The translations under genes and the position numbers were made by a program. The notes beneath the pieces are model-generated. The model ran no database searches, was not told the DNA's origin, and saw nothing but the letters and a program-made list of their open reading frames with translations. From NCBI GenBank assembly GCA_038093975.1, contig JBBPTG010000107.1:24196-88195 (forward strand): a DNA stretch of 64,000 nt, in the 5' to 3' direction. How positions within the stretch are numbered: position 1 is the stretch's first letter; the number at the start of each line of letters is the position of its first letter. Below are positions 43,843 to 57,045 of this stretch, piece after piece. Source of the stretch: Chalciporus piperatus. Taxonomy: Eukaryota; Basidiomycota; Agaricomycetes; Boletales; Boletaceae.

Positions 43843-46107
43843 TCAAGGATCTTCGCGAGGGGGCTGTGGTTGTGAAGGGTACGCGTTCATGATGCCCGCA
43901 AACGTTGCTGGGACCGGTTGTGGTGCAGACGCATTCGCGTTCGCGAGATAGGGTGATTGTTGCTGATTGCTGTGATTAGGTGGAGAGGATACGTTAGGAG
44001 CAGATGATGGATTAGGTGGCGAGACCGAGTTCGCACGTGGTCGCGGATTTTGAGGGTGGGAGGTGCCACTCTGACGTTTATGATCAGAGTCTTTAAGAGG
44101 AGGTGGACGATACTCGTGTATACTCAGAGTATCTGCGGGTGTAGGGGGAGGGAGTAGGATGGTCGTAAAGGGCTGGGATGAGATGTGAGATGGTGGGTGA
44201 GTGTAAGGAGAGGGGATAGAGTCATCGGGGAAACCTTCGGGTCCGTTCGGGGCATTAGGATCATGATCCTCCGGGAGGGCAGGGATGACGGCCGCGTGCC
44301 TACCGCCTAAAGGTCTGTGTCACATCGTGTCATAATTAGGAAATGAGATGAGTGCGAAGAGGAACGGCCACACAAAGATGACGATCGCGACATAGGACAA
44401 TGCTCAGCGTATCCCGGCCTTGGGCCATTCAAAGCCGCACGGCGTCTCATTTACTAACAAAAGGGAGAGGACAAAAACTCACCCGCCCTCGACAAAGTGC
44501 TGCCAGACGTAATCGCGGAGACGATCGGCATTAGGAAGTTCCTGAATGAGGTGTTTGATAGTGTTCTGGCCAAGCCCAAAGAAGTCGGGTCCAGATACAG
44601 AGTTGGAGTGCTGACGATTTCGGATGGCGTTAGCCTGCTTGACAATGGAAGACCATGCTCCTGTCGCAGTCCCGGCGATCAACGGTCGATCGGGGACGTC
44701 CGAAGCCACTATCTGAAACTTGGGCCCATCCCCTCCGTCAAGGATGGAACAATGGTACACAGCGTCGCTATTCGGGTCTACAGTTGAATGATAGCGCCTG
44801 CCAATTGACGTTAGGCCTAGATGCCCACGTAACGAGGGGATTGACTCACCTTGTCACTTCGTAGCCAACAGGGAAGATGTATCGCTCCGTATGGAAGTGT
44901 TCTCGCATGCAAACCTCACCAAGAGTAATGACAGTCATGATGCCAACATTTAGCGGTAGGAGAGGACGACCCTTTTTATCGCGCGGGACTGTCGGTATGC
45001 TGAAACTCTTGGAAGTCACGGTGTGTGCCTTCAACCGTTTAGGTTTAGCTTGCCGTTGAATTTCGGACGGTCGAGACGTGGATGCCACAGGGGAAGTCCG
45101 AGCAGTCAGAGACGGCGATGGACCCGGAATTGGTGGAGAGTTGGCGGGCGGAGGTGCGGAGGCCAAGGGCGGTGCCCCGTTTCCAGTGTAGGAAGCCGGA
45201 TGATAAGGATGTTCCTCCGGAGGAGTCATGATAGGAGACAATGGTGATGGTGGTCGATGATTTGCTGGTATAGGAGCATCAGCCTCCGTGGATGGTTTCA
45301 CCGGTGGCTTGAGACGTAAACGAGTCCCCTTATTGGAGACGAGGACGGGTGGGGTCCCACTCTCGGCGGGATGAGCCAATGCCAGTGTAGGCTGGTTGGG
45401 TGGGGGAAGGGGTGGTGGTGGCACAGGTTCTTTTCCCTTAGCGCGAGATCGCTTCGTTTGTCGACGAGCGTCGCGAGCTTCGTCTTCTATCCGTTCTCGA
45501 TACTCTTCGTCTGCGCGCTTGCGAGCTGACGGCCCGACGTGCCGAGAACTCAGCAAGGGATCAACATTGTGGTCCTCGGCCTCGTCTTCAACCATAGCCT
45601 GACGTAGATTGCTCACGAAGGCGGCGCGAGCACGGGAAGATAGCAGCGAGCGAGGGAATGCGCTCGATGGAGGGTATGGTACACCAGGCGTGTTGGATTC
45701 CGAGCGGTTCTCGAGTTCATGTATTCGCTGTAGGATGAGGCTGGATGGATAGTCGGTGCATCAAGCGAATGCCACGTGAGATCATGGATGCGAACGTACT
45801 CTCTGTCCTCCCTGAGTTTGACGTTTCGCTCACCAGAGAGCTTCAGCTCGTTTTGTGTTTCCTGTTGTTTCTGTTTTCGACGTCACCTATGAGCGTCACC
45901 TCGACGGAGTAAAGCGCTTACCTCCTCGAGCTCGAAATACCGTCTTTTCAATTTTCTGTACTTGTCGACGATGTCTTGATTATCTTTCGAGGCTAATTGT
46001 ACTGATTGTTGAGTTGATGGAGCGAGCGGGGGTGGTGGGGGACCCATTACGATGTCCCTGTCCTGTGGTGGGCCCATTGCACTTGATGCTGAGCGACGGC
46101 GAGACAT
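43843..46107 (-). CDS. FYRN/FYRC-domain nuclear protein (TBRG1-like)
   Basis: Five exons (46107-45922, 45870-45800, 45740-44850, 44797-44483, 44314-43843) encode 644 residues. Residues about 45-105 form a coiled coil (DIVDKYRKLKRRYFELEE, then KLREDRE and QRIHELEN). A long disordered basic and Pro-rich part follows. Near 350-480 are the paired F/Y-rich domains: RYIFPVGYEVTRRYHS (FYRN) and HCSILDGGDGPKFQIV through GPDFFGLGQNTIKHLIQELP and RDYVWQHFVEGG (FYRC). These domains occur in chromatin regulators (trithorax-type methyltransferases, TBRG1), so a role in chromatin or transcription is likely. There is no SET domain here. The C-terminal ~155 residues are Pro/Ser/Asn-rich and disordered. Confidence 0.87.
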
Positions 46108-48116
46108 TGTGGAGGATGTGTGAGAAGTAAGTAACAGGTTGACTCGCACAAGCGCGCGGACCCTCCCAACCAAGCTCAAACACGACTACACAGCTTATTT
46201 CCAAGTCATTACCAACACCGACCCGACTCGTTTAGGATCAGTCACTCAGTTTCTGGCAGGTTCCTGAATCTCGTGGGGTACGGTCATGCGACCATTTTCT
46301 ACTCGTCGGTCCAGAGCTCTCGACCGACCAACGTATCCGATAGTTCAACCGAGGTGGACGACGGGGGCGAGTAAGACTTTTTTTTTTCGAGCCACTCAAA
46401 ATGCGAATTTCTGCCACGGGCGTTGAGTCTTCCGTCACATCAATTTTCACATCCAAAAACGCCCGATCCCGTTCACGCTCGGTGACCTCCTTCCTTTTGC
46501 CCATTTCTGGAAACCTCCACGTTCTTGCTCTTTTTTTTGTCCAAAACATAACATCGAGCTTCTACCTTGGTCGTGACGCTCAGAAAGACCTCTGGGACAC
46601 ACGGAGGGTCCCTCGTGGCTCTGTGGACGATATTCTCGATAGAACAGACGGTGTACACGCCACGCCACGCGTAACGAAGGCGCGTGATGCGTGTTCGACA
46701 ACTGTTCCACGTCAATGGCAAGGCACACAGGTCTTTTGTACACTCGGCAGTCTGGAGTGTGTTTCATTGGAAGCAGCGGATGAACGATCTCCCTCTTTAA
46801 GTTGCGATGGAAGTTCAAGTTAATCTCCTTCGGCAAAGTGCCACCAACTCGTTGTAACAAAGTATCTCTTCATTCGCTTGGTTCTTAGTCCATCTTGGAC
46901 TCGTCGAGGACGAAATGTACCCAGAACTTGGCGGACAACCGGTTTACCGTTGACTATCAACAGCAACAATGAGCTGCGAGGATTCATCTACTCGATTGAT
47001 GCGAATACCTGCCTGGTGCCATGACAAGCCATCCATCCGGGCGCCCTACTTAACAAAGTCGATCCCTCAAAGTTATGACGCACCCTGCCGACTCACATGA
47101 ACACTGTACATAATAGCACTCCGATCTAATCGTGAGTTGTGAGTCGGCTCAGCAGGTGGGTCAACGTTTCAACTCCTACACCAGCCTACTTACACCCTGC
47201 ATTAAAATAATTCGATCATCTACGAGCCCGGTGCCAGTAGTGTCAAACTCTGTTGTCAGCATCCGTGGACAGCGGAGGGCGGAATGGATACAAGTCAAGT
47301 ACAACTCCCAGAAGTCAGAGTATGTAACGATGCCTATAAGTGCCTATACTTGATGTAGATGGCGGCCATGGTTGTCAACCTGAATGGAACTAGCTTGTGT
47401 CGGGAACAGCAATGTACTCTAAAATGTACTTGGTTTAAATTTGATGCATGGCTCAGGGGTGATGGAGTTTTATTTCATTTCGACCAACGATGGAAGAGAG
47501 AGAAGGCACGATGGATACACACGGACACATACGGGGGGCTGAGGTAACCGGAGCCTAATTTGAGTCTTTGACTGGAATCTCGAACTACATTGAGAGAGTT
47601 GGTACCCACACCACACCCTCAAAATCTTACAGCAGCAACAAAAGCGCTCACAAGCCGCTCCTCTGCCGAAATCGACAATTATTGACGGCCCAAAAAATGA
47701 CCATTTGATGTACAGCATCACGGTACCGGGCGCAGGAACTGAGACCCAAAGCTATGAATGTGAATGAAATGAAAGTTGTCGGTAACCTTACAGGAGAGTC
47801 CATTGGGCGGGAGATGAGGCAATCTGGAATATACTTGACATCTTGACGTTTCATTACCGCAAGGTGCCTGACATGCTGTACAAAATCTCCGCGAGGGATG
47901 ATAGAAAACGAGGGTATATTCTAACACGATCTTGCAACAAAAAAGGAGTTTCACAGCACATCTTCGAGTAAAAAGGGAAAAACACGAGACAGACCAACAA
48001 AAAAATTGCGTTACAGATGTTACCTCCAAAGAATATCCAAAAAAAATACGATTAGATAGGGTTAGATAAGCAATAGCCAAGAGTGGGCAGGCATGTCTCG
48101 TCTCGTCGGTGGACGG
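46108..48116. other. 2-kb intergenic stretch
   Basis: Between the start of the FYR-domain gene and the stop of the PAS gene. It contains a T9 run at about 46377-46388. Several open frames of 60-140 codons exist on both strands but show no family motif, no exon chain and unnatural composition. I see no supported gene; long untranslated regions are likely. Confidence 0.5.
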
Positions 48117-49540
48117 TCATGAGCTCAAACCGGACGTCGTACGCAGGATGACAAGAATACCATCGGAGTGAGCTGAGAAAATAGCATCTACTAGGATTTC
48201 ATCGTGAGGTGATGTCACCACATTACTTGGCAGCGTGGCGGACTGCAACCGTGAGCGGGCCGAGGCTTGAGATCTGCTATGACTCTTGGATACATGGGCC
48301 AACAAATCGCGGCGGCGACTCGAAGGAGCTGGGGCGTCTGGGATTCGGTCATTCCTATGTGGGAAAGGGAGAACATCAAGGCCGGGTTCGATGACAGGTT
48401 AATGAAAGCTTGCCTGGAATCTCTGCCCTTCGGAAGTAGAATGAATTTCCCATATCCAAACCCACCGTCGCTCGGCTGACCGCGTTCATTGACACCCCAC
48501 GCCTTGATAACGTCAATCCAACTGCGTACGATCGCGTCGCTCCGAGGGGCAACGAAATCGAAGAAACTTCTCCCCATCACTGCAGTCGTCGAGAGTAAAT
48601 GATCGTTTGAGCAGTATTGAGCTGGGCAATGTATAGAAAATCGGTCCAAGATGAGCGCCGAGCGCAGTGATTGTGAGGGAAGTGGCTTGAATGTGAGGAT
48701 TGGAATAGAAGGGCGCCTTGGTTGTTCGCCGTCTTGGCTTGAGTCTTCAGGGGTGTCGGTCAGACCTGGTATGATTGGAATGGGACTTGGTGGCATCGGC
48801 GATGGGTCGCCCCAACGCTGTTCAAGCGTAAGTCAGGCGTGCGCGTCGAAATATATGAAAGCAACATACCCTGAATTCGAAATCTGTGGCGTTGGGCGTC
48901 AAAACGACGACCTCTTGAGCTGTAGAGGCGTTTTGGAATGCTTTGGCACCAGGTACAGCGAGAGAGAGACTGCCAACGAGCACGTTGTGGACCACTGTAC
49001 GAGACTAAAAGCGATTAGCAATCAGAGCACGAAGATCGAATACGCTTACCACTGCGCAGAGGAGATAACCCTTGAACGGGTCTTTATGTTTGAGACGAAG
49101 ATACGCGATGACCGCCGCTTTGTCTTGACGGATCGTGTCGCTGTGAACGCAAGATATAATCAGACCGAGATGACGACATTGTTTACCCGCACGCACTAAT
49201 GCAACTTCCTGCATGCTGTGAACTCGTCTGGGTGAACGAGTTCAAGAGCGGGGCGACCAATGACATCGCGAGGTTCGTATCCTGTAGGTGAAATCAGGAC
49301 TATGGACGGCTGGTGTGCAGAAGTGAATGGACGTACCCAAGAGCTCGCTGATCGACTCTGTGACGAAAATCCAACGGGCCTAACGAGATACTTGGTGAGC
49401 GATTGAACACATCGACGTGAATGACACGAACATCTTCTGAGAAGTCAACAATGGCAACTTCGCTCATGTGTTAGCGGTGGACTGGCTGTGGGTGGGGGAA
49501 AGAACATACTGCAGGAGACGCGAGGAGTGTTGGAATCCAT
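48117..49540 (-). CDS. PAS-domain protein
   Basis: Eight exons (49540-49510, 49457-49426, 49378-49336, 49281-49197, 49140-49050, 49004-48870, 48817-48414, 48354-48117) give 352 residues. Residues ~10-125 form a PAS fold: AIVDFSEDVR, ARWIFVTESISELLGYEPRD, HPDEF, then HYDTIRQDKAAVIAYLRLKH and GYLLCAVSRTVVHNVLVG. PAS domains sense light, redox or ligands and mediate dimerisation. The typical flavin-binding LOV cysteine motif (NCRFLQ) is not seen, so light sensing is not indicated. A second ordered block (MGRSFFDFVAPRSDAIVRSW, then GYGKFILLPKGRDS) may be a partial second PAS. The last intron begins GCAAGC instead of GT; skipping it breaks the frame. Divergent from trm61 (554 bp). Confidence 0.82.
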
Positions 49541-50094
49541 GACAATCGTATCGAGACGCTTTACGGTCTGCGAGGGTGGGCAAGGTACGATCGGCGGGAC
49601 GTGTGGAAAGATGATGGAAAAAGAGAAAGAGCGCCGGGGTCTGAGGAAGGAGACAACACAACAAGAGAAGTGATACCGAGGAGGCGCAAGGGGGGACTTT
49701 TATCAGTATGGCAGGGGTTCTGAGCATGAATTAATAGGTTCTCGGAGCCCGAAGTGCATGAGCATAATATCACGAGGTGTGTGTCAACTGGAAGATTTAC
49801 TGTAAAACGTTTGAATGCTGAGTAGTCTGGAAGATCGCCGCGCACCTAACGACCCATACAGATCTGCAGTGAGGACGCCACCATCAGGTCCGATGGTTCG
49901 CAACGGCTCACCAATGCAGATGGATCTTGCCCTGAAACTTGTACGGAAGGAAAAACTGAACACAGCACTTTGTGTGAAAACAATTTTAATTTTAACACCG
50001 CGATCTGCGAGATCTTCGCATCGAACCAACACACGTCTCAATCTCGTCCTCAAATTGGACCGTCAATCCCACCCCACTACACCTCAGCGCTCAG
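49541..50094. promoter_or_regulatory. Divergent intergenic region
   Basis: 554 bp between the PAS gene start (minus) and trm61 start (plus), carrying both promoters. No specific element identified. Confidence 0.4.
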
Positions 50095-51895
<1,801 letters not shown>

Positions 51896-52026
51896 CGGGC
51901 ACTTATCACTCTATTGTGGGGACACCGCGGTGGTATTAGGACATCGTATGAGATGGGGTTGTGATAAATTAGACACAATCAATGTATGTAAGTTAGAATT
52001 GGCAAGAATGAGGCGTCCAGCCCTCG

Positions 52027-55000
52027 CTAGTCTTCAATTGCCTGTCGATACGCCTGTTCCATCTCACGTTCTTCTTGAATTCTAGCTGCACTCTTTCGTG
52101 CTCGCGGTCGAAGCACCCGGCTAGGGGCAGGATTCGGGGCAGGTGTGGTTGACATCTGTCGACGCTTGGGAGGCGAGGTTTCAACCTCTGGATCAGAAAC
52201 ACTCTCACTCCGTCTTCGAGCCCTCTTCTTTGATGTCCGTGTCGTTCGTGACGTCCGCGTGCGTCCTGATGGCCCCGGTCCCTCACTCGCTCGTCCACTT
52301 CCAGATCCCTTGCCTTCGTCTTCTGGAACGCCCGTCTGGGTTTCTGATCCCGCCAAATCAGAGAGCGTGCCTTCTTGTCGTGCGCGTAAAGCTCGCTGTG
52401 CATCGTCCTCCGCGAGTTCCCGCATCGTCCTTGGGACTCCCTTAACGGGCTGGACCTGGACCTGAGGCTGGGGTGGGAAAGAAGCACCAATGGATTCGCC
52501 TTCCCCTTCCATTTCGATCTCCCCTGTTGATACCGAGGGAAGATCTCGAGAAAGCGATTCAGAGCGGATACTCAGCGCGTGCTGACCGTCGGACTTTTCA
52601 TCACCGGGATGATCATCGCCATTGGCAACCACCGCCGAGAGCAAGTGCGGGTCTCGCGGTAGATGAAACGGTTGGACGACATCGTCCGCTGTGGTGAGGT
52701 ATCCGCCCGGTTGCTAGATCAGTGCGATGTGAGCAGTCCTGCTCGGCTAACTCAGTTCCTCGATCGAACCTACCTCGTGTCCGTCTGTATCGGCGCCCTC
52801 CGTATCTAACCAGTGAGGTCGGTCTTGTTCAGGACGAGGTTCCTGCTCGCCATTGGAGGCGTATTGTTTCTGAAGCCGCTCTCGGATGCGGAGACCTTGT
52901 ACGAGACGCGTCCATCGCTTGCACACCTGCTCTAAACGCTTTGTGCGAGCCTTTTCCTCCGCGTCTTGCTCCGCTTCTAGACACGCCTAGATCCCCCGAG
53001 TCAGATAGTTATGCTGCGATGGTATGGGAAAAGATAAAGTACCTCAACGATCACGTTTTCGTTCTCGGCGGCAATCACGATTCCCTCGATAACGGGAATC
53101 GCTCTTCGTTTTCGAAACTCAAACCCTGTCTGTTATTAAACTCTGAGTGCGTGAGTTTGGACAAGAAAACATTTGAGCATACCACGGCCTCCGCATAATC
53201 GAACCCGAGTTTTTTCGCTATTTTGGCAGTCCCCTTGACTGCACGAATTTGACGTCAACCTCGACTGATCGGCGGCACTGAACATCGGTGCACGTACACG
53301 GAATATGAACAGCTCCCTGTGGGAGCATGGAAGGCACATACAAGTCGATATTGCCGAAGTCATTCTTTGGGACTTTCCCCTACTCGAAAAAGGTGCATCA
53401 GCAACCTGCACGTGGGGAATCGAATGGAAAACGCGGGGCCAAGGCACCCACACCCACGTCTTTGATTGGTTCAGGTTTGTAAAGCTCTGTTTGAGACATT
53501 GCATACAACCCTTGCATCACCTCTTGATCACCGCCGACATGTCCTTCTTCCCTCGCTCGCTCGAGGGCAAGCTCCATCTCCCGTTGTCGACCAACAGTGG
53601 CCGCACGTTGTTTCACCATTTTCATGGGTTGACAGCCCTGACGTATTATGCGGCCTTGTCGCATCCAGTTCTCCGCAGTCTTCAGGGAAATCACAGACGA
53701 ACGCGGATATACAGGCTCCCCTCTGAATTTTCCAAGCTCCGTGGGAGGATCAATGACTTCATCGCGCTTGAGGTGACGGCTCAGAGCGTACCTAACAATC
53801 TCGATAAATTAATTAAATCCAACGAGATACACACGAAAAGGGAACAAACAGCGGATGGTTCTTGAAGCCCGCGATCGTGGTTGGCATGCCTTCGGTCAGC
53901 TGGTGAATATGTAGTTCGTCATCCTCGAGGTCGTCCCTTTGCTGCGGAAGAGAAACGATCAGATGAACTCATCTCCGACACATCCATGGGTATTAGACTC
54001 AAACGTACGAGGCGATAGGGCCTTGTGATCGATTGAACCACCCTGGCCCACCATTCTTTACGCCCATTGGCAGGACCTGCCCCAACACCCTGAACTTTGG
54101 ATACCTTCGCAGTGTATTCGCGAGCATACCGCGCTGTGAGATCCCGACCAAAGCCGTCCTCTTCTAGACCGATCACATACAACATACGATTCTCTTGTTT
54201 GACAGATGTCTTGGTCCCGCCTGCAGTCTGAGCGGCACTCGGATCGAACACGTTACGCTTGTTCACGATGCCCCGTATAGGATCAACCGGCAGCCAACGT
54301 GAATCTGCTCGCGAAAACACCTCAGTCCACAATACAGGCGGTGTGGTGGTCGGATCCGGGGATTCTATGGACAAGTTTGACATAATCGTTTAGCAAGCCA
54401 TCAAGCGGCAACGTGTGGAACGTACTGAGCAATCTGGCCCCTATTGCTGGGGACCCATTGTGACTGGTTGATTGACTTTTCTGTTTGCGAAGTCTGATGG
54501 CTGGAATCGATTTCTCCTTGCCCTTGCCTGGTAATCATATATGAGCAAACACCCTCGAACGAATAAACCCGTCCGAAAAGCACAACGGAATATCTGTACG
54601 CTGTACCTTTGTGATCTGATGGAATGGAGACTTCCTCCATCTCACTGTGATCATCAGTCACAGGATCTTCTTGATCATCGGACGGTCTCTGTGGCGCTTT
54701 ACCCTTCCCGTTGGAGGCGTTCTTTGTAGCCGGCTTTCCAACTTTAGCTTTCCAGGGAACGCTCTGTAAGCTGACCACAAGCCTCGCGGGGATATCAAGA
54801 GCGCGACATAATGCCGTGAAGAGTTGCGCACTTGTGTCTCGTGACCCACTTTGCATCAACACATGCTTCATCAGCGATTCGACGCTTCTGATGCGTTCAG
54901 AGCCGGTGGAGTCGAGCTCGCCATTTTGAGTCGTTGCTTGCTCCTCCACTTCCTCGAATGTCCTACTCTTGATGTGCCCCGTGCGCGTGATCGAGAAATA

Positions 55001-55555
55001 AGTTTCACTCCACCAGACCACGAGACGATTGACAGCAGCCTCAAATAGACGACCACGCTTGTTTTGATCTGGGACACGAGACTTGTGTATCATAGCAAGC
55101 CCATTCTGCAGTGGTAGAGGGGTAATGGAGAGCAGCCGTGCCTGTGCCTTCAGTCAGCTCGCAAAGTCGACAAGGTGGGTGAAATAGTATTCACATGAAG
55201 CAGCTCGTCATTCAACCACTTGTTCCGTACCCTAGCGTTGGCAAGGAGAGCGATGGTGTGAATCTTATGGCTGGTAGTTCGCAGAAGTCTCTGAGCCTGC
55301 AACGCTGCTGTGGCCTTCTTCCTAAACGCTCCACATCAGCCGTTTCAAGCGTGCTAAAGCATCAAAGAGCACTGACTTCGATTCGTCCTTCTTTGGGCGT
55401 GCTTGCAGCGTGATCTCGATATTTTGCCGTGGTGCAGGTTCCAGTGAGAGCTCAAGTTCCAGTGCATTGAGGTGTGGCTCTGGGACGTGAACTTCTTCCC
55501 AGTCGAGTTCATCGTCGCTGCTATCACCCGGTAGCTGCACTTCATCCGCAGCCAT
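52027..55555 (-). CDS. rad4: Rad4/XPC DNA damage recognition protein
   Basis: Twelve exons (55555-55377, 55321-55195, 55147-54607, 54527-54426, 54364-54009, 53941-53850, 53791-53458, 53379-53298, 53238-53183, 53129-53043, 52986-52774, 52713-52027) encode 951 residues. An acidic N terminus (SSDDELDWEEVHVPEP) precedes the transglutaminase-like domain (CRALDIPARLVVSLQSVPW; PPVLWTEVFSRADSRWLPVD). The beta-hairpin domains follow: HPLYALSRHLKRDE (BHD1), GEPVYPRSSVISLKTAENWM (BHD1-2), KVPKNDFGNIDLYVPSMLPQ (BHD2-3), FKGTAKIAKKLGFDYAEAV and TGFEFRKRRAIPVIEGIVIA (BHD3). RWTRLVQGLRIRERLQ marks the conserved C-terminal helix. The final ~230 residues are disordered and basic. Rad4/XPC with Rad23 detects helix-distorting lesions to start nucleotide excision repair. 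All junctions keep frame. The start at 55553-55555 is the first ATG before the acidic motif. Confidence 0.93.
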
Positions 55556-56060
55556 GGTGGGAGGTATAGGTATTGGACGTCGCGCAGGACGAGCCCATTA
55601 ATGACACAGCGCGCGACAACGGCTCCGCGTATGTCACGTCTGTTACACGCACGTGATCTGTGACGATGCCTTTGATGAGTCATGCCTACTAAGGTGGGTC
55701 CATCCCTGTCCATCCTCACTAACATCGGTTTTATATTTCCGTGCGTTGCCTGCATATCAGCCTTGTGTGGAGCACCTGATCCGCTATTCAAGCCACCGGC
55801 TACTATGCCTTGTGCGCCGAGATCCCCACATTCAGAAAACCCACATCGCGAGCGTTCTCCTTTTAATCCGAAATATTTGCCTCTTCATTAACCATTCTCG
55901 ATACCTGGCTGGTTACAGGGTGTGTCATCTTGCACGTCCAACGATACATTATTGTGAGATGACTTACTTTAATAGAGCGTCCTGCGGCCTTGGTTTCGCC
56001 ATCCGAGAACTTATTGGATCGGATCTTTATCATAGAGCTCAACGTCATCGATGAGAAGCC
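55556..56060. other. Intergenic, no gene seen
   Basis: 500 bp upstream of rad4 containing its promoter. Short plus-strand frames here have no family match; the missing first part of the SDR relic could have lain here but I cannot detect it. Confidence 0.45.
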
Positions 56061-56815
56061 TCCGCATTCGTGGCACAAAGAGAGATTGAAAGCATCCTCG
56101 GGATACGAGGACTCGACTTCTTGATAAACAATGCAGCGGTGGACAGTGTTCCCGCAATCACCAAGCAAAGTAGATCAGCGGACATCTTGACGTGTCTTGC
56201 TTTGTTGTGTCTAGGCACCCAGGGACGACCTACCAAGCACAAACCAAGCACGATGGATTTCGCTGATCTCCTCAGCACCGTGGAGACAAACGTAAGAGGT
56301 CCTGCGCTGGTCACGCGGATGTTCATTCCACTTCTCGAAAGAGGTGACCGACATCTCTAGCTAGCATCGGAATGGATCAAGTATAAGTAAGATGGCATTG
56401 AGCATGCTGATAAGAACCTCGGGGGGAATTCATTACTTGCAAGGATTCTGAGTTTATCTAGATGTATAAACAACTGAAAAAGAGACCAGACCTGATCACC
56501 TTTGCCGTTCACCCTGGGTGGTCCAAGACAGGTAAGTTGGCGATCACCGATCATCGATCATCGATCATCCCCCGATCACTCGCGGCGTTGGATGCGCTAC
56601 CACACAGACATGACTGGCGAGAACGCAATACTACCTGTGAAGGATTGCGCGGGTAAAGTGCTCAGGATCGTGACTCGTGAGGATGCAACGCCGGAGTGCT
56701 CTGATGAGGAGCAATATTTTCCCTGGGTGAACACGGGGAAGTTGCAGCGAGGATTGTACCGTATCATAGGTAGCATCAGAACGCAAAGAAAAGAAAGAGA
56801 TATCGATATGGCCTG
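56061..56815 (+). pseudogene. Short-chain dehydrogenase relic
   Basis: Pieces of an SDR of the C-factor/carbonyl reductase-like kind. AQREIESILGIRGLDFLINNA (about 56072-56136) carries the central NNA motif. FADLLSTVETNVRGPALVTR follows at about 56258. KMALSMLIRTS (about 56392) is the helix after the catalytic region, and KKRPDLITFAVHPGWSKT leads, across a normal GT-AG intron (about 56531-56607), to DMTGENAILPVKDCAGKVLR. The N-terminal TGxxxGxG cofactor motif is absent, the expected Tyr-x-x-x-Lys is disrupted with stop codons nearby, and frames change between blocks. It is not related closely to the intact SDR at 27894. Confidence 0.65.
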
Positions 56816-57045
56816 AACTTGAACGAAGTACCGCCGGACAGATTGACATCGACCTTGTAGTCGTGGTTGTTATTAGCATATCTTTAAGTAGAACAAGGCT
56901 GCCCTTGCCATCCAAACTCCGCGTGCAACTGGGTCCGGGGACCGTGGCAGCTCCCTCCTGACCTGCATCTACCAGTTGCATGTCCATCGAGTGGCGGCCA
57001 AAGTCCCGTTTGTAGCGTCGCCACAGAAGATAACCCACCCATCCA

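Noticed and set aside
46401..46823. 140-codon plus-strand frame upstream of the FYR-domain gene
   Set aside because: No motif, no intron chain, and several competing frames of similar size on the opposite strand.
48117..49540. Reading the PAS protein as a White Collar-type blue-light receptor
   Set aside because: The flavin-binding LOV cysteine motif and a GATA zinc finger are both missing.
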